A stretch of DNA of 64,000 bases from Pterois miles. Taxonomy: Eukaryota > Chordata > Actinopteri > Perciformes > Scorpaenidae. Shown here in pieces: positions 13,661-23,500 of this stretch (its first letter is position 1; the number at the start of each line of letters is the position of its first letter). The stretch spans positions 19,960,501 to 20,024,500 of the forward strand of contig CAMQGK010000638.1 of NCBI GenBank assembly GCA_947000775.1, written 5' to 3'. Both the position numbers and the translations under genes were made by a program. Under the pieces are notes generated by a model. The model saw nothing but the letters and a program-made list of their open reading frames with translations. It was not told the origin of the DNA and did not search any database.

Positions 13661-14129
13661 ATTAAATGTACTATAAAATGTCATGGTGAAGTGGTGTAGT
13701 TAATTTATAGCCTAATGTTAACTTTTTCCCTCTGGTGTTTATGCTCCAAAAATCACAAAAGTGGTGTTCATTTGTGAAGATGATCTTGCTGAACAAAACA
13801 TTTATGTACCATAAACATTTGTTTGCCGCAGATCTCATTTTCTACAATTCTCAAAAATCCAATGGAAAATCCAACTTCCTGGTTGGCCTACAAAAATATG
13901 TCATTCCTGCACCACTGTACAGCCATGAAGTTTGATATTCATGTTCACATTTCTCTCAGGATGAATTGTAATCACTTTGGTGACCTCTTCACTTTTCATC
14001 TAGCATCATCATCTGGTCAAAATCCTTTAGTTTATATCAGCAAATAAAAAATCCATTTCCATCAGCCTCTACTGTACTGTACTTGATGTTTAAAACTAAT
14101 TAACAAATGTTAGCATGCTAAATTAATTA

Positions 14130-14975
14130 ACTGAAGCCATTAATGAAGTGTCTTAAGCTTGCATTCTTTCTAATGTTTAGCAGGGGGCGACACCTCTGGT
14201 TGCAAAAAGAGGTCTGATTGTATAGAAGTCTATGAGAAAAAGAGCCTACTTCTCATTTGATTTATTACCTCTGTAAACACTGTAAACATGAGTTTATGGT
14301 TGCAATCACTAGTTCCATTCAGCATGATGTTCATTTAGTAAATTATCGTCCCATTTAGAGTCAAATAGGCCATAAAGCGAGGGGATACAGGTCGCTATCA
14401 CAGCATTGTTCAGTCTGGGAGTTGTCTGTGTTTTCGTCTTAGAGCTTTAACCCTTTCACAGAGTTTTCAGTTCATGAAATTTAATTATAACCTTTTGTCG
14501 CTTAAAGTGTCTTATTCAGCGTTGTCCTTAGCTCCATCCTCACACGTCATTTCTGGTTACAATAATCTGAGACGACGACAGCAAAAATCCAAGATGGCGA
14601 CAGCCAAAATGCCAAACTCTAACAAAAGCAGTCCATAAATTAATGGGTGACGTTATTGTGACTATGTCCACTTCTTATATACAGTCTATGGATAAACATT
14701 ACAACTGATTAACATCAGTATTTTAGCATTGTCATTGAGTGCATGTTGATGTTAGCATACATAAGTACATCCTGCAGTCATGACTCTTCTTAGTCTTAGT
14801 TGTTATATTGCAATTTGTAAAACTTGCAGTGCAACCTGCCATAAGGAGCTGCTAAGATTTTTATTAGTTTGACTTTTAGTGGAGTTTCAGAGTCCCATGA
14901 TGCTCTAAATGCTGTTTCACAGGCTCCTCTGCCTGAACAAGGATAAAACTCCAGGGGAGCATTGAATCTTTGCCA
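14130..14975 (-). mobile_element. Repeat B copy 3, longest copy
   Basis: Reading on the minus strand it contains all segments of the 7375-8050 copy and extends further, to TTGCAACCAGAGGTGTCGCC, GACTTCTATACAATCAGACC and AAACTCATGTTTACAGTG. It is in inverted orientation to copy 2, about 6 kb away, with the LINE relic between them. Confidence 0.85.
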
Positions 14976-16024
14976 TTTTTTGGGGCATGAAAAATGGTCA
15001 GATGCAAAGATCTGGCTTATATAAGCCTAACCTCAGTGTTTACCCCCTTCCATCTGCCCCTGTTTACCCCAGACTGTGGCTCTGTATGTTAGGGGACAGG
15101 GGAAGTCCACACAAGCAGAAGGCAAGAGCGCAAGCTATCGGATTGGAACCCCTCCACCTGCCAAGAGAAGTAACTCTTCCTTTTATGAGCCAATTGAAAT
15201 TCAGCTCACAGGCTATCCATTCTGTCAATGACAAGAGGAGTCAGGACAACCTTGCAACCCCCAACACTAATAACACTGTAACGGTCAGAGATAGATCAGG
15301 CCCAACGCTGATAGTTAGAGCAGGTCTTCGGCCTCCCATAAGTGTTTATTGCGGACAATTTTTGCCTTCATTTATTTTGAGCAGATGCATTTGCTGTTAC
15401 AGCTGTGGTCGATTGTAATGGTTTTTCGCTCCGGCAGCCGACTGACAAATGACCTGCAGTTTTTGCTGTTTGCTCAAAGAGCATACGCCTGCACGTAATG
15501 CACGCTGTATATGCTTAAAGACCCAATACACGAGAACAAGTTTGCTCTTGCTTTGTATGCATTAGGCCAGCTCTAACCTCTGACCTCTTGTGCTCCACTC
15601 AATGGAGCGAGAGGTTCATCACCACCATCTGTGGAATCAGTCTTTTATAGACATTCTCCTTTCTGCGCTTTTCACTTGCACATAAGTGTTTCTGAATCAA
15701 TAGGAGCGGAGAGGAAAATGGGGGATGAGACAACGAACAGGCTTCCTCTGCTGGACCCACTTTCACCAGTAACAGTTTCAGAGATGCACTAGATGTTATG
15801 GTCAACTATGCCACTAAGAGGCAGTAGAGAGCCTGGAATAAGATGGCACATCTTCAGGGCACACTGTCTGAACAGAAATGCTATTAACAAATTAAAACAC
15901 TGACACAAGATGTGTCATCATCTATCATCACACCAATTAATATACACATTTAAATGTATTATACTGCAGTACATGACAAGTCAACACATTATAATGGAAT
16001 ATAATCCAAGTTTGTAGTTCAGTT
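14976..16024. other. Intergenic with a 143-codon open frame of unknown meaning
   Basis: The frame at 14987-15418 is the longest of its kind in this stretch but has no recognisable domain, no splice context and a composition like the surrounding DNA. I regard it as chance or a decayed repeat. Confidence 0.4.
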
Positions 16025-16690
16025 TCTATTCACAGAATTATTACAAGATAAGATAAGATAAGATAAAAAAAAAAAGATGCTCCTTTGTTAGTCCCACACT
16101 TTATTAGCATAACACAGTCAGGGGACATTGCAAACAACAAGAAGCATGAGTAAAAACAAAGGATCTAATGAATAAACAAGAAAACATTAAAATTAAACAA
16201 AAAAAAACCCAGTAAAAACAAACATTAATGCACATGAATATGAAATATGAAATGTTGACATTGCACACAGCATATTGAACACTGATATTGCACATTAATG
16301 AGCGAATGAATAAATTGTCTGTTTTTATTTAATTGTAACTATGGATTTAAGTGTATTTAACTAACATTTTTATCTATCTATCTATCTATATTATATTATA
16401 CTATTATACCATATTACATTGTTATACATACTGCATACTTTTGCTCTGCACTTTATATACATACATATATACACCATATTTGCCACTTTACCTCGACTTT
16501 TATAACAGCTGTATATACCTTGTATTTACTTTATTCTTATGTTACTCCACTTTATTTTTTTTTCTACCTATTCTTACTCCTTATACTGTACTACTGCTAT
16601 TGCTATCAGTGCTGCTGTAACACCTGAATTTCTCCCCTGGGGATCAATAAAGTACTGTCTTATCTTATCTTATCTTATCTTATCTTAAAA
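16025..16690. mobile_element. Two L2-type LINE 3' tails facing away from each other
   Basis: The left part (16044-16135) is an (AGATA)n tract followed by TTTGTTAGTCCCACACTTTA, a reversed tail. The right part ends CCCTGGGGATCAATAAAGTA plus (CTTAT)n at 16655-16687, the familiar 3' end of fish L2-type LINEs and their SINE partners. The A/T-rich body between contains TGCACTTTATATACATACA and similar 3' UTR-like sequence. No RT coding sequence is present. Confidence 0.7.
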
Positions 16691-16959
16691 TAAAAAGATA
16701 AATGTTTAACCTGTAGGCTATTGCTTCAAACCATCTAATTCCTGAAAACACTAGATATCCCTGTAAAGATAGAACTGCTTGTAGGAATATTATAAGACCG
16801 AATTACCATATGGTCATTAATCAGTTCACTTGAGCACATCTGGCGCAGATACACCTTCTATAGTGAATACCAATATAACAAGTTCCTATATGAGTAACCA
16901 GTAGTAGGACACCTCAGTAGCTGCTAGTAGTTTAGTCCTATTTATTCCAACAGTATGTG

Positions 16960-17109
16960 TCTCTCTACCCCACCGTACAGCGGGCACACCCACTGGGTGC
17001 TGGATATCTGATCATCACCAACACAGCACACAGTAGGCGGCGTCAGTCCGGAGAACCACGTCCCTCTGAGCTCACTTCCGCCGGCTTGAGTAGGATCACT
17101 GTCCTCCCC

Positions 17110-17158
<49 letters not shown>

Positions 17159-17420
17159 CTTTTGTTCTTCCATTCCCTTCCAGTCAGCGCCGCTGAAAAG
17201 GAGGCATCAGTCAGCGGGGAAGCCACACAGACCCAAAGTAGCGGACCAGTCCGTCGCAGAAACGCCCGCTAGCCACATGCGAAGCGCCGTCTGCACAGAG
17301 GATACGCAACACTCCGTAGTTACATAACTGGACTATTTTTTTCTATTATTGTTGGGTTTTTTCACGCTTTTTTTGTTGCACCGAAACTGACTCCACTCCC
17401 CCCTTCTACCTAAACTCAAA
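16960..17420 (+). promoter_or_regulatory. khdrbs1: khdrbs1 promoter and 5' UTR region
   Basis: This stretch is richer in CpG and GC than its surroundings and holds a (TC)n tract. There is no clear TATA box. In-frame TGA at 17388-17390 and the absence of an upstream ATG near the start support 5' UTR up to 17420. The transcription start itself cannot be placed from sequence. Confidence 0.5.
17111..17156 (+). repeat. (TC)23 microsatellite in the khdrbs1 5' region
   Basis: Uninterrupted TC dinucleotides about 265 bases before the start codon. GA/CT tracts near promoters can bind GAGA-type factors or form triplex DNA; whether this one does is unknown. Confidence 0.97.
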
Positions 17421-17514
17421 ATGGAGAACGACGACAAATATCTCCCCGAGCTGCTGGCGGAAAAGGACAGCCTGGACTCGTCATTCACGCACGCCATGAA
17501 ACTTTTAAACGCAG
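17421..17514 (+). CDS. khdrbs1: khdrbs1 exon 1: start codon and QUA1 N-terminal part
   Basis: Encodes 31 residues plus one base (MENDDKYLPELLAEKDSLDS, then SFTHAMKLLNA). KYLPELxAEKDSLD is the QUA1 homodimerisation motif shared by Sam68, SLM-1 and SLM-2. The start has A at -3 and G at +4, and an in-frame stop lies 30 bases upstream, so no N-terminal extension is possible within this exon. The donor is GCAG|GTAAAA, phase 1. Confidence 0.96.
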
Positions 17515-20500
17515 GTAAAAAGTTCTAATGTGTTAATTTTGTCTTTGCGTGTGTTTGTGTTTTGAGTGGAAGAGGTGGCGACGCGCGGCTCGTGAACGCA
17601 ACCCCAAATAAACGCGCACCTCTGTGCGCTGTGGTTGCCATGTGTTTGTGGACGGGACGTGAACGGCCCCCCTTTAAGCGACGTCTGTGGGAGTTGAGAT
17701 GTTGGCTGGTGTCAGAGGTTGTAAATACAGTAAAGCTGTCGCCTCGCCACAGAGGGAGACACACTTTAAAATATTAATAACTAAGTAATTTCCGCTTTCC
17801 TCTCGTGCAGCTGCGACGTTTCGAATTCTGTAACGTTCGGGGCTCGCGCCGAGTCAACAATTTAAAACTGGGACTAACGTTTGTCAATTTAAAACTGGGA
17901 CTAACGGTTGTTTGTCAATTTAAAACTGTGACTAACGTTTGTCAATTTAAAACTGGGACTAACGGTCGTTTGTCAGTTTAAAACTGGGACTAACGGTCGT
18001 TTGTCAACAGTTAAAAAAAACTCGGACTGACGGTTGTTTGTCAACAATTAAAAAATCTCGGACTAACGGTTGTTTGTCAACAATTAAACAAACTCGGACT
18101 AACGGTCGTTTGTTGTCGTAGTCCCTGTTGGTATCATTGTCCGGGAAGCTGCGTTGCGCAGTATGTTAGAAATGTGCGCCAGTATGTATTTGTGGGACTG
18201 CTGGGGTCACCTCGCTACTTTTAAAGCCGAGAGAGGAGGCCTCTCAGCGGCGATAGAGACCTCTAAGTCCCGCTGTCTGTCGGCCGCTGGTGAAGGGTCC
18301 TTGGGGGGAGAGACTGCAGCCCTCCGGTGCTGCTGTCCGTTAACGTTAACTCTGTTGGAGAGGGGACAGCAGAGAAAGTATCAACCGTGGTCGTCAGCTA
18401 GCTCTGAAAACATGCCTTATCCCTTTATTAGTATATTCTTTGCACATTTTTTCGAGGGACATAACGTATGTCAGAATATGGCGTCTTGTAATATAGTGAT
18501 ACTGTGGGATAATGTACCAGGAGGTAGTCATACAGTCACTACTGAGTACCACAGGAGCATTACAGTGATGCTATAGAAAATGAAAATTCACTAAAACATC
18601 ATTAAGATATTATAAGCTAGCCATTAGGTGCTATAGTTGCTAGTGAAGTCATTATTTTTTCCATGTGCTCTCCCAGAGGTGGAGTGATTTCCTGCAAGCT
18701 TCTCCAGTCAAGTATCTCAGCAGGTTAATGGTTAAGATGGTCTCTTTGTCTAACAGGGTGTGCATAATCTCTGGGCTACATCTCTGAAACTGAAAGTGAG
18801 AATGATCCAGAAAGACAAAGTGTGTCATTGTGTGTGCTGTGGGTTCCCACGGAGTGACATCCACTGAGGCTCCCCCTGATCTGCAGCTGGTAGACGGTGT
18901 GGTGTAGCTGACACGTTTGCACATCGCAGGATCAGGAGTTGTCACGGCCAGGAGTGAGGAGGTGCTTTGAGATGAAGTTGGCGTGTGATGGGCTCTGGAG
19001 ACTGGGTGCTGGGTGCCACTTGGAAGAGGTGACAGAAGGGAAGAGCTGATGGCTACGTCTCAAAATATAGCTGTGAAAATTGCACGTTTTCAATCTGTGG
19101 TGTGGAAGGTTCAGGATTCGGGATGTGATTTTTAGATTATTTTGATCGTCGATTAGTCTGGCAATTATTGTGATCATTTTTTTAGTTTAGTAAATGTCAA
19201 ATATTGGAAAAAACCCGCACAGAGCCCAGAGTGATGCCTTCATGTGTTGATCAGCACTCCAGAAGTAAAAATCTCCTGTTTCCAGTGATAGAAAAGCAAC
19301 ACATCCTCACATTGAAGACGCTGCCGGCAGCCACTGTCTGGTGTTTTGCTAGAAAAACGTCTTAAAGGATTTAGCCTATTGATTAGCAAAGTATTTGCTG
19401 TTAACAGATGAATTAACAGCTCTGTTCAGGACGTTGACAAAATCACGAAAATGTGCTAAATGAAGCGCATCGCATGTAGTAGTTCATCATCTCGTATTCA
19501 TCTGGCAGCACCGCTGTTTGGCATTCAGTAAGCTTGGTCAAAAGATGTCAAGCTGTCTTAGTTAAAACCAGGTTAAATTAGACTGAAAAAAGTTTTTCAG
19601 ACATCAAGGATGTATAGAACTGCTGTTGAACTGTTAAAAGTGTCAAAAAATAGTAAATTTTTCAACCAAATCTTTGCCAAGTTTGAACCTAGGTCGCATA
19701 TTACCTACAAATCTCTAAATCTCTGCTTACTCAATAATGGAAGTGCACATAAATCCTCCTCATAACTGAGATGTACTTTTCCTCTTTCAATCCTGTTTGA
19801 TTGCATTTGCCTGAAACGATGCCTCTCCCTTTCTAGAAATTGATAGAATCCAGAAAGGCGAGACTAAAAAGGAGGCAGAAACGTACCTGGACCTTTTCAC
19901 AACAAAGAACATCAAACTTAAGGAACGAGTGCTCATACCTGTCAAACAGTACCCAAAGGTGAGCTATCTCTGTCTTTTTTTTTTTAATCTTGTCATGCTC
20001 TTTTTTTTTTCCCCCAACGTGAACCCCTCTTGATTTAATTTATCCTGCAGCTGGGTTTCAATTACACAAAGCGATGGGGTTACTTGGGAGTCACAAATTA
20101 CTCCTCTCAACCTTGATCTCTAAGCTCCAGAGTATAATTACAGCCGATACTGGCATGTCTTACAATATCATAAAAGGATCAAAATGTTAATTTTATTATG
20201 GTTAGGATAGCTTTGTATATTGCAGTGTAATTCACACTGTGTGCTTCCATGTGGACTAGTAACCTCAGGTGTATCCATCCATATCAGCTCAATTTATATC
20301 TGGCTCCCACATTTGACTACATTGATTTTAGGATGATAGTTTACAGCGTGAGGGTATAAACGCTCCTGTAAAACTCACAGAACGCCTTGCTAGTCGCATG
20401 ACGCTTTATTTACATGTTGCTGAATTTATTTGCATCAGTTTGAGTCAATAGGGCGGCTTTATAAAGCCTGCCACGGGATTCTAGGATTCAAGTTCCTTTT

Positions 20501-23500
20501 TTTTTTTTTTTTTTTTACAAAACACTTCTTTACGGTTTTAACAAGAATAAGATGAACAGATGATGTCCGATCTCGAGCATCAGATCAATATGATGTAGGA
20601 GTCAGGTCTGTGGGGTAAGACAGCCCTCTTATCTCCAGAAACCTGTCTTAGTTTGCCAGACCTAGTTTCAGTCGTAACGTGGTTTCAGAGTAGAAAAGCT
20701 ACTTTTACAACTCCAGGACTCTTCTTTGCTAAATGGCAGGTAATTGTAGAACGCATCATATAACAATGATGTTGTTCAAAGATTGAAGAGGTAAACAATG
20801 CAGGTTTTCCTCACAAGGCTCATTGCTCTGATGATTGTAGTTAACTGACGGTGTTCCAGCCCTCGGGGGCTCATATCGACCCTCTTTGCTAAATCTGCTA
20901 CTTAAGGCTGCAGCATGTGCAACAAGACCCCTGACAGTGATTGCTCTTTCACTCTCTTGGTATTAAACTTGCCCCTGCTGTTGATTGTCAGGCTAATTTT
21001 ATCCCTCTTTGTTTTGCTGTTAGTTCAATTTCGTGGGGAAGATTTTGGGTCCTCAGGGCAATACAATCAAGCGTCTGCAGGAGGAGACCGGAGCCAAGAT
21101 CTCTGTGCTGGGCAAAGGATCCATGAGAGACAAATCCAAGGTAATGCACTCCCTCACTCACACATCTGGTGCTACACACCTGTGCGAAGGGTACCTGAAG
21201 CCATAACACATATGGCCTATACTTGAGAGGGATGTCAGGCAGCAAGCCCAGATGGCATCAACTGGCAGGATAGCTCGGGTGAACGTAAACGCAAAGCCAA
21301 GGGCACCAACGCACTGCACATCTGTTCCAGGAAACTTCCGGATATCCTGCTAAACCTGTTATCTACCACTTTGATGAAATTATTGAGTTATATAAATGAA
21401 GGGAATACACCTATTGCCTGATGCTCTCTGAGGCGGATGAGATGCGATTACTTCTTGCATAATTCATTTAATTTTCGAGTAAACTGCGTGCTGTCTTTTA
21501 CTCCCTGACGCGGCTGTGATGTTGCCCTTGTCTCAGGAGGAGGGGCTGAGGAAAGGCGGCGAGCCCAAGTACGCCCACTTGTCTATGGAGCTGCACGTAT
21601 TCATCGAGGTCTTCGCCCCCGTGCCAGAGGCCTACCTTCGCATGGCGCATGCCATGGAGGAGGTCAAGAAGTTCCTGTTTCCTGTGAGTTTGTCTTTCTT
21701 GTGTCTGATTGTTGTCTATTGACTCGTCTGCGTGGGTGGTCCTAACAGTAATTTTTTTGCCATTAATGAACCTGTTGATTATGCATTCAATTCATCATTT
21801 ACCTGTAAAATGTCAACAATAGTGACACTCAACACAAGTTAACAGAAGCGAAAGTGATGTCTTTAGATTTGTCAGACAAAGCTTTATTCTAAAGATAAAT
21901 AGTAATAGTAATAGTAAATCAAAGCTGATCGACAGTAAATTTTGAGTTAGCGTATGAAAAAGGTTAAATTGGTATTAGATTTGAGTTATCTTCTGTTTGT
22001 CATTTAATCCTAATAATTAATGACATGGCAATTTAACCCTACAAATTGAACTCTCATCATTGGATTTACGGGATGCACCAAGCCAACTTTTTCTGTACCG
22101 ATAGCAACACCTGGGCTTTGGGTGTCGGCCGATACCGAATTCCAATCCGATACCAGTCTTTAATCATAAGCTGTATGTTTCACTGTGTGTAAGTGACTGG
22201 GATCATCATCGCTTCAATATTGTTTTCCTGACTTTGTAAAAAATGTAACAAATAAATACATAGATATAAATCTATTGAATGGTTATTTATTACTAATAAT
22301 AAATCAAACACCAGCCACTTGGTTAAAAATCTTCATAATGAACAATTCAGGTGTAAACTGTTTTAATGCAGCAACAAATTGGTCAAAACTTAAAAAGGAA
22401 TTAAAATACCAGTAAATCATGTATATAACCATAGAACTGAATTGAGTAGATCCAGCTATTTGAGTCAGTATCGGCTCGATATTACATCTAGTGTTGGTAT
22501 CAGTGCATCGCTAATCAAATTTAACTGCCAAATATTTTCTCAGTTTAATTGTTTGATCTATAAACTATCAACTACAATTGTGAATGTTACAATTTCCTAA
22601 AGTCAAAGTTGGTGAGCGTGTTTTGTCTAATCTGCAGCCTAAATCTTGAAAACTATTGAATTACAGTCACATAACAGAAAGAAAAACACTAAATTGTCAC
22701 AATTGAGAAGCTGAAATTGGGGTGAAAAGGTTGAGAAACCCTGCTGAAAGTGTTGTTGGGTGATTGACTGATGGTAACTCTCATTATCAAGGTAATCTGC
22801 CATGTATTGTCCCGATTTAGTTTGGTCTATAAAATATCAATTTAAAATTGTGAAAAACGCCTTATAACAATTTCCTAAAGCCAGAGCTGATGATCTTGTT
22901 TTGTCTAATCAGCAACCTAAACCTTGAAAATGACTGAATTGCTTTTACATAAAAAAGAAAAAACACTAAATTGTCACAATTGAGAAGCTGAAATTGGGGT
23001 GAAAAGGTTGAGAAACCCTGCTGAAAGTGTTCTCGGGTAAATGGCTGACGGTCTGCCTTTCAGAGAGGCAGAGCGGGATGTAACTTAGACAAAGCGATGC
23101 ATTGTAAAATAAGCAATCAGCTTAAGAAGGGGAGTCGGGTGGCTTTCACTGTGTCGGCGGGGGTCGCTCCCTTACTGTGTCGCCTCAGTCTTCAGCGAGC
23201 GGGGAGAATCAGCTCGGTAGATGTGAGGCTCCCAGACAGATCTAAGCTTACTTTATTAGTTTTATGCTGAGAGATTCTTGAGCGCGGGCCAACTCAGTCT
23301 GCTGTCGAGCCCGGCTGAAGCCCACGGTGCTTCAACAATGGCTCATGTCAATGCAGGCCAATAGATGCCTACACTTTTTAATTAGTGTGCTATAGAGGAA
23401 AGAATAATTTGGGTCAAAGGTGAGATGAATGGGCTGATGAACCAGTTGTGATGTTGCTGTGTTATGTAAAAAAAAAAAAAAACCCAGCGTTACAATTTAA

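Noticed and set aside
14987..15418. 143-codon open frame on the + strand
   Set aside because: No domain, no splice support and no codon bias; likely chance or decayed repeat.
16351..16620. 89-codon Tyr/Leu-rich membrane-like frame
   Set aside because: It is a translation of A/T-rich LINE 3' UTR sequence.
17855..18112. CRISPR-like regular array
   Set aside because: Units are contiguous without unique spacers and the genome is vertebrate; it is a minisatellite.
18154..18576. 140-codon frame in khdrbs1 intron 1
   Set aside because: Lies inside a clear intron and resembles no family.
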